Below are positions 1 to 11,054 of a stretch of DNA of 64,000 bases, one piece after another (the first letter of the stretch is position 1; each line of letters starts with the position of its first letter). The DNA lies in NCBI GenBank assembly GCA_037951105.1, contig JBAMJV010009379.1, positions 77,001 through 141,000 on the forward strand, given 5' to 3'. The translations under genes and the position numbers were made by a program. The notes under the pieces were generated by a model that worked only from the letters and a program-made list of their open reading frames with translations, was not told where the DNA came from and did no database searches. Source of the DNA: Echinarachnius parma (taxonomy: Eukaryota > Echinodermata > Echinoidea > Clypeasteroida > Echinarachniidae).

Positions 1-1
1 C

Positions 2-526
2 AGCAATTTGGGGGACCTTGTCCTGCACCACTTTTGACGAGTTAGGCTTAGCCGCAGCATCATGGTCATGGGTGCTTACATCATCATCACGATCAAAATC
101 CATGTATTGAGAGCCGTCATCGTCGACATCGGGCTTCCCAACGTCGTAATCGATGTTGTCGAATTCGTCCAGCTCCCTGGTCCTGGACCTAACCGGCCCC
201 TCATCACTGATGTGGCTAATCCCACTTTGGGTAGAGCCACCAGACGCCGGGATGGCCTGCATGACCCGCTCAAACATGGTCTCAAGTTTGTCCAGTCTAG
301 CAAAGACTGCCTCGGTCCGTGACCCGGATCTATGAGCTTTGTCACTGCTGGGCCCGGGAGCGGGCGCCTTATCACGGCCCTTGGCCTTCTTGGGCTTTGT
401 GATCTTATCACAGCCCGTGGCGCCGGCGGCGGAGTCGTCTAGCTCCGTAGATATATCCATGGGCATCGCGGCCGTGTCGTGGATTTTCGATGAAACGGGG
501 GAACTTTTCCCCATCGAAACGTCCAT
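2..526 (-). CDS. gag-like / retroelement ORF1 N-terminal part, open at the window edge
   Basis: Reading the minus strand from the ATG at 526 gives 175 codons without a stop to the window edge. The product starts MDVSMGKSSPVSSK, has a basic patch (KPKKAKGRDKAP, about residues 45-56), a short predicted coiled coil (FARLDKLETMFERVMQ, about 76-91) and then a very acidic, Asp-rich stretch. A low-complexity basic segment, a short coiled coil and an acidic linker resemble the N-terminus of gag proteins of DIRS-type or LTR retrotransposons; that is inference, since no zinc knuckle or catalytic domain is visible before the edge. The stretch is visibly more GC-rich than the following kilobases, as expected for a recent mobile insert or a real coding exon. 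Other open frames here, on both strands, look like shadows of this one. A host gene exon is the alternative. Confidence 0.5.
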   Translation of the reverse strand, partial: MDVSMGKSSPVSSKIHDTAAMPMDISTELDDSAAGATGCDKITKPKKAKGRDKAPAPGPSSDKAHRSGSRTEAVFARLDKLETMFERVMQAIPASGGSTQSGISHISDEGPVRSRTRELDEFDNIDYDVGKPDVDDDGSQYMDFDRDDDVSTHDHDAAAKPNSSKVVQDKVPQIA

Positions 527-749
527 ACCCCTTGGGTAAAAAGACACTAGAGGAGGTCTATGGATAATGATATATAAAATGTCCGGTAAATAAAAACCAG
601 AAACTAACCGATGTGGTCGCTAATAAACGATTAAAATGCGCAAATATTTGTGCGTCACAAATACAAATGGCGACGAACGATAATGGTTGCGCACGGCACG
701 AACGGGATCTCACATGGATTCTCGAAAACGAGAATTACGTTATAAAATA
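527..749. other. non-coding flank of the gag-like ORF
   Basis: AT-rich sequence lying 5' of the gag-like ORF (which is on the minus strand). I see no ORF, LTR terminus or promoter motif that I can defend. Confidence 0.4.
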
Positions 750-1145
750 GGTTTTCCCGCTCAATTTCGCTATTGTGACAATCAAATTGATATAAGGAGC
801 AAAAGAATTCGCGTGAATTGCGATCGCCGTGTCAAAGCAGCATTCGAATTCGTAAATAGTCGTTCAAAATCACGTCTGAGCGTTTGAATGTGCACAAAGA
901 GCATACCTTTTTATCAATGGTCATTCAAAATGGCATGTAGTTCACGCTGGCGCTTCTGCACATTCGCGAATTGGAGTGCCCATAAATTAACTATTGTGTC
1001 TATTCACGAAACCGTATGCGTATGCATGATTGCCTAAATTCGTTTTCACTTATTCGGAATTTGAAAGACCGATACCAACGATTACGCGGCAATGCGTGGA
1101 TTCAAATGACCCTTAGGAAACAGTTTCAAATTGAGCGGGAAAACC
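750..1145 (+). mobile_element. MITE family A (GGTTTTCCCGCTCAATTT termini), full copy
   Basis: Terminal inverted repeats GGTTTTCCCGCTCAATTT (750) and AAATTGAGCGGGAAAACC (ends 1145) enclose about 396 bp without a coding frame. The dinucleotide TA flanks both ends (748-749, 1146-1147), the target duplication expected for Tc1/mariner-like elements. Further copies lie at 7199, 51770-52783 and 54333-54728, with a lone right end near 59018. Sub-terminal sequence is rich in AATTCG motifs. Confidence 0.85.
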
Positions 1146-1620
1146 TACATGTATTATGCTAAACGATCCCATTAAAATAATGTGTGCTTTGAATCGATCG
1201 CAACATGTCTGTCTCGAATCGATCTCAACATGTCTGTCTTGAATCGATCACAACACATGACCCACCTACATACTAGTACCTTGTAGGAGCGTCATCACTA
1301 GACCAGTGTTTTTGTTTTCTTTTACACGAGGCAAACAAACAGCTTTTTTCATTTTCATTTTTCTTAGCAACACTATCAAAATATGAAATAGTAATATGAT
1401 GTCATAATCCTTCAACATTTATAAAAAAAAACACGTGATTAAACTTATTGCTAACCATCATATAGAATCATGTTTTTTATATATATATGTTTGATAACCT
1501 TCTTGTAAGTACCTTTTCTAGTTAACAAACTTGTTAGCAAATTTTGGACCCACACACTCATTTGATACGTGTGTGGCAGAAATTAAATGAAATTGAATGA
1601 AATTTATTAATATTGTTACA
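1146..1620 (+). repeat. diverged copy of the 54.7/59.0-kb repeat flank
   Basis: Immediately after MITE A the sequence (GCTAAACGATCCCATTAAAA and, further on, GGACCCACACACTCATTTGA) aligns by eye with 54735-55165 and 59025-59455, in the same order relative to the MITE. The MITE therefore travels here inside a longer interspersed repeat. No coding frame is visible. Confidence 0.6.
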
Positions 1621-1659
1621 CCATTTAAATTAATGGATAGATGAGCATTGGTCAAACAA

Positions 1660-2043
1660 GTAATAGTTATCATTCAAAAAGAGTCGCTACACCTCAAGAG
1701 GGCGCTTTTTGAAAAAATCACTGGTTTTAGCCATTTCTCATACAAAATTGTGCATTTAATGTTTTGTTAAAATAATGATTCAATAGAGATATCATCAACG
1801 ACTTTTAATTTTTAAATTTCGTTCTAAAAAAAGTCTAAATATCGCCCGGTGATTGCCGGTGAAGAATCTTTTGAATATTAATATTCTTATGGATATTTCA
1901 GCCGTTTCTGAACCGATTTTGATCAAATGAAGTTTATTCTGTCATAAAGTTGTATGTTCTTTCGAAATTGACAGTCAGTTTTTCATTACCTCACAAAAAA
2001 ATATCAGGGGGCACTTCGGGAAATACCAATACACTACCTTTAA
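1660..2043. mobile_element. decayed TTAA-type MITE
   Basis: Contains the string ATTCAAAAAGAG and the GAGGGCGC core seen in the TTAA-flanked elements at 5201-5701, 9484 and 38744, and ends ACCTTTAA at 2043. Left end uncertain. Confidence 0.4.
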
Positions 2044-2099
2044 TGTAGATTGGGCTGTTGGTATAGAGATTAAGTATGAGGATAAGAAGTTTGTTATTA

Positions 2100-2738
2100 T
2101 TAAAGGGAGAGATCCACTTTTGCAAGCCAAAATTCAAAAGCTGCGAGGTTATTGTCTTATATGAAAGGACATGTCATTTAATAGCATGCCTGAAAAAATT
2201 AGGGCTTGAAATCTCTTTTTCGTGGAGTTATAGACCTAAAACTGAATAAACTGAGGGACGTCGGTTAATTAGGTACATACGTATTTTCGGCCGGTGAGTA
2301 AGTTCGTACATAGATTTCACGGAGTGCCAGATCGGTATGCATGACCCCTTCGTGACCCGCGCTAGCTACGTGACCCGCGCATAAGTACTAATGTGTGAGC
2401 GTTTACCAAGCAAAATACCCAAACATCGCTTAAACTGACTACATGTAATTATATATTCTTTCTTTTTGAGATCTTTTTCCGTGACATACGTTAACAAATG
2501 TCGGCTTCACAATACCTTTACGAGAATTAGTACTATATTGTTGTAAAATTATGCTAAATCAGTTGAACTCCTTTATTGACCGATATATAGTTTAAATGGA
2601 GGGACGCATTCGTTTTTCATTCGTAGAATCCAAATTAGAGGGCTGTTCGCTCTGATTTTTTTTTGCGTGTTACATTGATCCCCATCCGTCAACTGAGAGC
2701 TGTTCAGACGTTTTGTAAAAGTGGACCTGTCCCTTTAA
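2100..2738 (+). mobile_element. MITE family B (TTAAAGGGAcAG termini), full copy
   Basis: About 639 bp bounded by TTAA on both sides: TTAAAGGGAGAGATCC at 2100 and GGACCTGTCCCTTTAA ending 2738. A second full copy lies in opposite orientation at 58336-58976 and a truncated one at 13417-13870. TTAA duplications are typical of piggyBac and Kolobok superfamilies. No transposase frame. Confidence 0.8.
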
Positions 2739-2794
2739 TATTTACTCTCCTTATGAATGTCTTGAACATGAAAGTGATTATCTTGAGAAAATAG

Positions 2795-3500
2795 CATTTA
2801 TTGCTGCATTCGGCCAGTGTTTATTTGGTTGGTGATTGGAATGCAGACATTTCGGACAATAATTGCCTGTTTGCTAATCATTTGAGACATTTTTGTAGTG
2901 ATAATAATTGTGTGTTGTCAAGTCTGCATTACTTACCTGCAGATAGTTATACTTACGTTAGTGAGGCATGGCATAGCACATCATGGTTAGGCCATTGTAT
3001 TTGTACAGCAGATGCAAATGCCTGTATAGAGAAGATGGAAATTATGTATAGATTTGCTACAACTGATCATATTCCTGTTAATTTGTCAATTGCTGTTGAT
3101 GACTTGCCTGGGTTATGTGATTCAGGTGAGTCTAAGGCAGGCTAGATTGGGCTAAGATTGATAAGAATAGTAGAAATAATTATTGTCGTGATACTGACTT
3201 GTTGCTTAATGATATTAATGTTCATGCAGATGACTAATTTTTATGTAGAGATTCCAAATGTACTAATAATGATCATGCTTATGATGTATGTAGTACATAT
3301 GATACTATTGTGAAATGCCAGCAACTCTCTTTATCAATGCAAGCACAGAGTGCATAATACTAGACCTGGTTGGAATGAGCATGTGGCAGAGCTCCACTCT
3401 GCAGCTCGTGAGGCTCACCTACTATGGGTGGAAGCTGGTAAACATAAACAGGGCCATTTGTTTGAGTTATTTAGCGTCTTTTCGCATGGCGACGCAAGTG
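2795..3500 (+). pseudogene. LINE relic: endonuclease end plus frameshifted linker
   Basis: A frame at 2801-3145 reads through the C-terminal part of an apurinic-like endonuclease of a non-LTR retrotransposon: YLVGDWNAD (catalytic GDxN-type motif), DSYTYVSEAWHSTSW and the terminal ATTDHIPVNLSI, matching the SDH-type active-site strand. Downstream, in other frames to about 3500, the linker toward the reverse transcriptase continues (for example TRPGWNEHVAELHSAAREAH) but is broken by stops and frameshifts. No reverse transcriptase follows, so this is a truncated dead copy. The D of the usual SWLDH motif is G here. Confidence 0.75.
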
Positions 3501-4543
3501 CTGACTACGGGGTATTTAAATGAGCTGTGACCGTCTCCGTACTCTGGCTACCGTCGCGATCTATTTGTAGTTTCGCAGTGAAGAATACGCGGAACGTCTC
3601 CTTGCTCGAGTGACCAAGCGTGCTGATTGGCTGACCCCACTGACCTCTGGCTGACCAATTGAAGTAAGGGCTTACCACCACCGATCTACACCGCTCCGTA
3701 GTCGCTGTACACACAACACTATTTCGGCCAACTACCGTCGTAGGTTTGGGCGCTACGCGGAAATTTTCGCTCTGAGTGCGAACCACCGCTAAGATTAGCG
3801 TTGTAGAAGGCCGCGTCGCCGGTTGCGAAAACAGAAGAGGGCCAATACGCGGTTTAAATATGCTCTACGTACATGAGTCAGTAGCTAAATAACTAAACGA
3901 AAAGACTATATTAACACAAATGTTGTATTTACTTCAAGGCAAACTGATTATCACCTGATTATCAACGAGCCTGCACAGGGGAGAACCATTAAAGCGAACC
4001 AAAATGATAGCATTTCATCTATGCTACTTCGTTTGCGAAACTGAGAGCTTTAATTTGATATTCAAATCACAAAAAATGGCCCACAGATGAGGTCACACCA
4101 ATCTTGCAAAGAGACGACACAAAGTATTGTTTTGCGGCGTCCCGTACTAACATGGAGACTGCCATGTTTACATTTTTGTGCAGACCCCCAGCAAAGATGT
4201 GACGTTTTTTTGGACTTCAAAGCTAAAATTCCATTCATGATCATGTTGAAAGAAGAGACAATTTTGTCTTTGTTGAAACACAGGACACGACAAAAAGCAT
4301 GTATACAAAAAGAGAAGATATTAACCAACGACCATTCGAGACGGGGAAGTGTGGAAATGTGACTAAATGTGGTTATTTAGCCAATATACCAAAGCTTTTT
4401 GACAGAATTGTCAGAGGTTGCCATGGTAACCATTGTTTTGGCGTAAGCATGAACGTGCACACTACTGTATACTTATGATTCGTGCCGAGCATGTACGATT
4501 TTCTCTAGCATGCCCCCAAAACAGCTGCGATGATACCGAACTA
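3501..4543. other. non-coding, no recognised feature
   Basis: Open frames of about 90 codons occur on both strands (3505-3786 minus, 4087-4362 plus) but show no family signature, and their opposite-strand frames are equally open. I see nothing here that I can call a gene. Confidence 0.4.
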
Positions 4544-4742
4544 CCCAGCTAGCCACCTGACGTCGGGCCGATGTCGGAAGTTGGTTGCCGGATGTCGGCA
4601 TATCGCCGTTGGCTCGAGGTTAAAATGTCCGCCAGCCCAACATCGTCACGACGTCATTTTTGTGATATATTGGCATAACGTCATTTTCCGACAATGGCCC
4701 AACATCATGTCATGAGATGATGTTGGGCCATTGTCGGAAAAT
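4544..4742 (+). mobile_element. foldback MITE family F, copy with truncated right arm
   Basis: Left arm starts CCCAGCTAGCCACCTGACGT and runs about 160 bp to CCGACAATGGCCCAACATCA. After a short centre only about 29 bp of the right arm (GATGATGTTGGGCCATTG...) remain. The full palindrome is at 41867-42195. Confidence 0.8.
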
Positions 4743-4982
4743 CTATACGAATGCAAACAATACATCACAGTTCGATTCATGTTATGACAATGAACTAAAC
4801 TGTTTTGGTCCATGAACATTATTAATCAATAGTTGTTTGTATTTTGTTTTACAATTTAGTTTCGTTTTCTAAAATTATGTTGGAAAGACCTGACAAAGAC
4901 AGCTAGGTAGTTGCACTCTTTTTTTTTTACCACAAAATGGCTGTTTTGGGGGGTTTGAACCCCTCCCTTTTCAAATTTTTGC

Positions 4983-5073
4983 CGGTCTCGAGATCACTTT
5001 TAAGCGGTCTCGACCGTCTAAAATCCGGTCTTGACCGCCAAAAATCCGGTCTCGACCGACTAAAACCTGGTCC
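4983..5073 (+). repeat. short tandem repeat, about 21-bp unit
   Basis: Unit GGTCTCGACCGTCTAAAATCC is repeated about four times with substitutions. A related GACCGAGACCAGGACCGG patch is at 40050. No function inferred. Confidence 0.6.
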
Positions 5074-5200
5074 GTACCCCAAAAATTGACGATGACCTCT
5101 ATTCTCGGGCTAGAAATTGTTTAATGTACTTTGGTCTCGGCTTCGAAAAATTTGTGCGACACCCGCCCCTTTTCACAAGAACAAATTCAAAACGTTCTTA

Positions 5201-5701
5201 TTAAAGGTAACCTTGAGTATTGGTCAAACTTAACTTTAGTAACCAAAACCTGCACGATTACGGTACAAACTAACAGTTGTAACTTCACCATGCTCGAAAA
5301 GTATACACAATTACAAACGACAAAGTAAAACCCCTGTTATCATTCAAAAAGAGCCGTTACAACTCAAATGTCAAATTAACTCTAGAGAACGCTAGCGCTT
5401 CAGGTCCTTCTAATACGGGACTGTTAAATGCGCGGTAATAGTACCGAGCATATTCATGACGAAATATACATAAACATAGTTGTATTTAAAAGTTTCTCCG
5501 CCGAGTGACATTTTTGCTTTAGAGAGCGCTCTTTTGAATTGTAACGGCTCTTTTGAATGGTTACATGGGTTTTACTTAGTCGTTTATAATCCTGTTTACT
5601 TTTCGAGCATGGTGAAGTTATAACTATTTTTTTAAATACCGTCATGGTGCAGATGTTGGTTACTAAAGTTAAGTTTGACCAATACTCAACTATCCCTTTA
5701 A
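5201..5701. mobile_element. TTAA-type MITE with long inverted arms
   Basis: TTAA at 5201-5204 and 5698-5701. The first about 145 bp (CTTGAGTATTGGTCAAACTT...) and the last about 145 bp (...AAGTTTGACCAATACTCAA) are inverted copies. Relatives at 9484-9755, 15570-15840 and 38744-39144. Confidence 0.75.
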
Positions 5702-5869
5702 ATACATGTACAAAATATAATCATGCAATATTTAGAAAGTATAATAATAATATCTAGCAATTACAAAGTAATGTTCTCCAATCGGAAATATAATACAAAT
5801 TTATGTGCATGTGATGCAGTAATCAATTTAACGCTGCATTCAGCACACATGTAGACTAGATTCTAGTCG

Positions 5870-6400
5870 AACTTATTGCTCTGTACTTCCCTCTCTATCC
5901 AATAAATGTGCTTGCGTTTCGTTACATTTGAAAGACCTGACCCAAAAAACTCACCTTTTAAATATAACCATTCACTTTAATGTTCAAACTTAAAGCAGGC
6001 TAAATAAACATTTTTTAGAATAAAAATCATACCTTTGCCCATTTTCCCACACTTAAAAGAAAACAGGACACAAAAATCTACGTATGGGGACGTTTCGGTT
6101 TCAATAACAGCCCTGATACGTACGTTGGCATTTTGGTTAAAATCCAAAAATAAATAGAACAAATACAAAATAAAACAAATCAGTCTTATCCATATGAGAT
6201 GTCCATTATGATTAATTCTTAAAAAAAACATTACTGACTTCGAGCCGAATTTCCCGTGAAAACACGTTTCAAATGTGACAATAATTGCAACGGGCAATAT
6301 CGATGTTTTTGGTACAATGGATTTTCGTCTCAGGAATATGCGCATGCGCAATTTGTAAGTACGAAGGCCCTTATTAGCCATCTGACTTGTTGTTGGTACA
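5870..6400. repeat. interspersed repeat R1, copy 1
   Basis: Matches 40490-41010 in the same orientation (shared GTTTCGTTACxTTTGAAAGA, CTTAAAGCAGGCTAAATAA-like and GTGACAATAATTGCA segments). A 134-codon minus-strand frame spans it but is not kept in the second copy, so I regard it as non-coding. Confidence 0.6.
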
Positions 6401-7198
6401 TGTAAACCTTCACTCGACTAGTGAACGGTTCGTCAAAAAATCATGACCAGATGGTCATGAAATAATAATGAAGATGAGTGGCGTTAAATGAGTGACGTTA
6501 CATCTATATTTTCTTTATGATAACAAAATGTCTGTTATTGACACAAAATGACATTTTACACCCACTTTTTTTTTACACGCATCACCCATAATATGTTATA
6601 TGTTACATTAAATATGTATTTGTAAAGTTCTTTTGACAAGAAATTGATTTAAACAAATATTTTTTATATAGCAATATGTTAACAAAATGAAGAAAAGTGT
6701 GAGATTTGTTCGCAGTTATACGTTTAAAGCGTATAATCGATTCAAACACTACACGATTTATAAACGCGGTACTGAATCGATTATAAAAGCTCTCCACTCC
6801 TACCTCCGTGAGATGTTTTAAAAGAGCGTTCATTTTTTGGTAATGGCTAGTTAAACATTATTGAATTCGTGTGGGACCCAACAATAATGAAAATATGGTG
6901 AATGGAATTGACTTGAAATGGTTGTATTGAACAAAATCTGATTAAAAACAGCTTAGAAGCTAATACATATAACAAAATATATGAACATTGACATAATACA
7001 TGTACAGTACAGACATCAAAGGAAAAAGAACTATCGAAGTACGAGAAAATGTTATTAATACATAAAATACTGTATAACCATAAGGGGCATCATATCATAC
7101 AACTAAAACAGAAAGATAAGGGCGATAAGCGGATTTGTTGTGATATTTCAGAAATTGAGTTATATTGTCCTGTACCTTGTACCAATTTTTCAAATATA
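6400..7198 (+). repeat. interspersed repeat R2, copy 1
   Basis: Same order of sequence as 51030-51769, from GTAAACCTTCACTCGA to CATAAAATACTGTATAA. In both loci a family A MITE follows, so the MITE was probably already inside the repeat when it spread. Confidence 0.65.
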
Positions 7199-7475
7199 GG
7201 TTTTCCCGCTCAATTTTGCGCTTTTTTCAATCAATTTGATAATCGGAGCAATCGAATTCGCGCGTATTGAAAACAAACCAGCATTCGTATTCGTGTATAT
7301 AACCATTCGAAATCACGTTAGGAGCAAATGAATTCGCCCATCGGTCAGCCGATTTAGCACAAAGAGCATACCTTTTCATCAATGGTCTTTCAAATTCACC
7401 TGTTACTTCCGCTGCACGTCTCTCGGTCATTCGAATTCGCGAATATGCATCCATGTTTGAAAGAACTCCTTTCGA
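7199..7475 (+). mobile_element. MITE family A, copy lacking the right terminus
   Basis: Begins GGTTTTCCCGCTCAATTTTG after TA and keeps the internal AATTCGCG and GCACAAAGAGCATACC segments. The right inverted repeat is missing. Confidence 0.75.
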
Positions 7476-7666
7476 TTTAACAATTGCAGAGGCAGATCTA
7501 GTGCAGAGGGAATTTTGGCTTTAATTGGGGACGAAATACCATTCAGATTCATGTGAAGATTTGTTGGGATATAGGGGTCCTCCCTCTGAATGTTCCATTA
7601 ATATGCAAATGTGCATATTTACATATCAATTAATCAAGTAAGAGAGCATGCTCTCCCGACATAATA

Positions 7667-8640
7667 TACTCCGAAAAAAAAGAAACTGGACACTTGTATG
7701 AGACCAAATATTTTGTATTCATTAACGATAAAATATATGATATGGTATATCAAATTAAAGATAAAATTACCCTCTTCAATATTCGCATAAAATCCAGATG
7801 AAATCATTCATGCATGACTTGTCACGGTCAATTAACCACACCAAGGTCTGATTTCAAAAATAGCAAAAATGGAACATCCACTCAACCATATAAATGTTGA
7901 TAAGCATAATGTAAAACGCTATATTCATGAAATGGCATAATTTTTCATTACAAATGTGATCTTTTCTATCTTCATCTCAATAAAATGTATAAATGAAGAC
8001 AAATTGTGAACGTTATAGGTGTTATTGTCATCCAAAAGTAACAAACTGGGGAATTCCATGTCAAAACCACAGTTTGTGCCCTTATTTCAGCATGAAAATG
8101 GTATAAATTCTTCTCAAGAATTATACCATAGTCCAAAGATCTTCAAAAGCTGAAGTCACCCTTGGTTAAACAGTTGGGCAGTCTTTAACATTACATTTCT
8201 CTAGGTAAATATGGTTAAAATTGCAGGGGACACATGAAATAGACAAGCTTCATGCCTGTAATACAGACCAGTATGATAATGCTCTCATAACCTGGCCCTG
8301 TTTTATTGACAAATTTGTATTTCCAGAGTTTTTTCATAACAATAAAGTTGAATAGTGTCATAATTTACTTGCCCCGCTCATCTTGTTTTAAGTGAAACGC
8401 TTACTATCACTTCAGTCGAATGGTGTGGTCCTCCATTGTTTTGCTATTTTTGAAAACAGACCTTGCTAGTGTTAATTGACCGTGGCATTTCATGCATGAA
8501 CGATTACACCTTTAAGTTATACCCTACATGTAGAGGACTAAATTCCCTTTAATTTGATATATGATCATGTACACTTTATCGTACATTAATATGAAATATT
8601 TCAACTTATACAAGTGTCCAGTTTCTTTTTTTGCGGAGTA
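7667..8640. mobile_element. non-autonomous Tc1/mariner-like element with about 250-bp arms
   Basis: Ends TACTCCGAAAAAAAAGAAAC and its inverse (GTTTCTTTTTTTGCGGAGTA, 8621-8640) with TA on both sides. The inverted similarity continues inward for roughly 250 bp (CATTCATGCATGA, ACGGTCAATTAAC, CAAAAATAGCAAAA on both arms). No transposase ORF remains in the 974 bp. A short fragment of the arm recurs at 40317-40360. Confidence 0.85.
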
Positions 8641-8800
8641 TATAAACAACTGCGGATGAAAAGGATGAACAATAAAGATCAACCATTACAAGTAAATATG
8701 TATATAGCCTGTACATTTAAAAAAAAAATTGTACTTAAGGGGATTTTAAACATGTTTGAGTAATTATTTAAAATATTATTCGAACAGAACTGTACTTTCC

Positions 8801-9175
8801 ATTTTAATGGATCTAGTAACACTGTCATATTCCTCAAAATGTACTTGGAACTCTAGCGGTTCTGTCATACCTTGTCTTATTTGTATTAACAATAGAAGCA
8901 TGGGACAGGTTTTGTTTTTTGGGGAATTTCCCTTTCGTTCAAAAGATATTTACGATTGAAGAGTTTGGATTTGTAACTATATACTGGATAGTCATAACCG
9001 TGTACAAAGTCAGTGCAATGAATAGTTCATTTTCGATCATTACTCGACCATAATACATCCATTTAACGTGAAATGTTCACACATTACTCAGTACACATAT
9101 AATGTCACAACAATACACATTGTATCAACCATTCATCACTTTTTGCACATGCTACCAATGTTACTAAAGATATAG
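8801..9175. mobile_element. MITE family C, older copy
   Basis: Matches 44351-44736 internally (TCTAGCGGTTCTGTCATACC, CCATTCATCACTTTTTGCAC) but the TTAAAGGGA ends have decayed. A second copy at 14887-15260 exists only because of the segmental duplication. Confidence 0.65.
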
Positions 9176-9483
9176 TGTACATGTACGTAACACGTGAGTT
9201 GTTAACGGGCGCAGTAAAATAATCATTATACACCGTAGGCATCATTATAATAATTTACATCCGGTTAGAAATATCCACTTTTCAATAAAATTGTATTGCG
9301 TAATATCTTGCAGTGTATCAAGCAATGCTTATCGTCCCAAGTCTTCCCACGGTGGAATGGTATTGAAATATTTTGTCTAAATCTCTTCATAATTTGTATG
9401 CTAAGTCAATTACATGTAGTAAGGAAGTGCGTAAGAAGAGACAAATTGGTATTCTAAAATGTTTGCTTAGGAAGACCTTAAAG

Positions 9484-9755
9484 GGATATTTGGTTTAGAG
9501 GGCGCTTCAAGAACTTTGTGATTTTGTGATTTTGTTAGGTAATGAAAAACCAAGGGTAAAATTTGATAGAGCACATAATTTTAAAGACTAAATAAACTTT
9601 GTTTGATTAAAATCGATTCGGAAGCAGCTAAAATATCCATAAATATATCCGTTTGGAATAAGTGTGGGGACCACATATAACTTTTTAAATTGTCATGATA
9701 ATTTACATGTTTTAGTTACTAAAATTAAGTTTGACCCAAACAGTGCTTTCTCTTT
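9484..9755. mobile_element. TTAA-type MITE related to 38744-39144
   Basis: Starts TTAAAGGGATATTTGG and ends near TCTCTTTAA. The internal AGAGGGCGCTTC and TTTGATTAAAATCGATTCGG match the 38.7-kb element. Duplicated at 15570-15840. Confidence 0.6.
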
Positions 9756-9986
9756 AATGCAAATTGGTAAGCGTTTTGCCACGCACACAGGTGCGGAAGG
9801 AGCGGAATTGGTTTTTCGATGGGAAATGCGAATGATTCTCCTGAAAGCTAATCATAATATAAATTACATACCTACTTTTTAAAAAGAAAATTTATGGCAA
9901 AGGACCAAAGTTGACTACAGTACTATTAATACAAGCATGCAATCTGAATCTCAGTGGCGTGCCAATGATTTGAAGACTAGGGGGGA

Positions 9987-10005
9987 GGGGGGGGGGGGGG
10001 GGGGG
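9987..10005 (+). repeat. poly(G) tract, 19 nt (11 nt in the duplicate)
   Basis: An uninterrupted G run here is 19 nt, while the orthologous position in copy 2 (16072-16082) has 11. The flanks are otherwise nearly identical, so the tract changed length since duplication or is mis-assembled. Confidence 0.8.
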
Positions 10006-10996
10006 CACGAAATAGTTTAAACCCACTGACACCTAAAACACAGTTTTTTCTCGTGTGATATAGTGGGGTACTCGAGCTGTTTACATGTAAGCATTTAATG
10101 TATACACTGGCATCTTTTCAATACAGGCGCACAAGGCGTTGGGGCTAGGGTAACAGTAGCCCCTCCCTCACCCCCTCCCTCACCCCCCCCCCCTCCACCT
10201 AGAGTTTTGAAAATGCCCATATTCGGGCAAAACCATATTTAAGAGAAAACTATTTGTAAAGAAATCAGATTATCAGCTCGTCCGTCAATTTGCGGTTCCT
10301 TGAATCATACATTCATTTTAACCTGAAATTGAGGCTCTTAATTTTACACTTTCACTGTACATTTTAATTGTAGAGGTATATATAGAACCCAGGTTTGTTG
10401 ATATTGGATATTTCATGGATTTCATCTATATGACCTTTTCTTATATCAATAGGTTCTGCACATAATTTGTATTGACAAAGAATGTATATATGTAAATATA
10501 TCAATCACATAGCAGTCAAATCATTCACACTCAATACAGCTATATTACTTTCTCAAATAAAATAATGATCAAAGTTTATTCAATAAAGAAAACACAACGA
10601 GAGTACTAAAAATATTGTTCTAAATTACATTTATTAAATTAAAAAATGGCAAGAAACGTACAACGGTGTGTCGGTAAGAATCCTAATTGGCGAGCCATAC
10701 CTAACGGCATGGAGAGGGTTTAACATGGGCATTCTACAAACTAAATGACCACGTGACTTGAACCAAGCATTCTTATTGGTCATTAACACCTTTCCACTCT
10801 GGGTGAAATGGAACGAGGAACTAAATTTACCATGCGAATCAAGCTTGTCGTCTAATCATTCTGTGAAAACCCGCGCTTGTGAGAAGACCATAGAAACAGA
10901 AGTTCAAGATAAAGAAGGAAATTCAGCAGTTTTTTGTTCTGCGTTTCAATTTTATCTGAAGCAATCGTTCCTTCGTGTCAGCGACTTGCAGTGAAA

Positions 10997-11054
10997 ATGA
11001 CACCACAACTTAAACTCGTTGTGCTTTTCACTTTTGCCACCTATCTTGCGCAAG
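10997..11054 (+). CDS. signal-peptide exon, upstream duplicate (exon 1a) of the SRCR-7TM receptor
   Basis: ATG in a good context (A at -3) opens MTPQLKLVVLFTFATYLAQ, with one Lys, a hydrophobic core LVVLFTFATYLA and a small-residue cleavage zone. The exon ends after the first base of a codon at G|GTAAGC, a strong donor. The sequence is the same as exon 1b at 17078-17135. Nothing between the two copies looks like the matching SRCR exon, so this is either an unused duplicated first exon, an alternative promoter/first exon for the same gene about 18.7 kb from exon 2, or a relic of a second receptor gene. The flank to about 10700, likely promoter and 5' UTR, is duplicated too. Confidence 0.6.

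Noticed and set aside
5977-6381. 134-codon minus-strand ORF in repeat R1
   Set aside because: Frame not kept in the second copy of the repeat (40490-41010) and no domain recognised.
10758-10994. 78-codon ORF just before exon 1a (and its duplicate at 16839)
   Set aside because: Lies in the presumed 5' UTR/promoter in another frame than the signal peptide. An upstream ORF is possible, but there is no evidence of a product.
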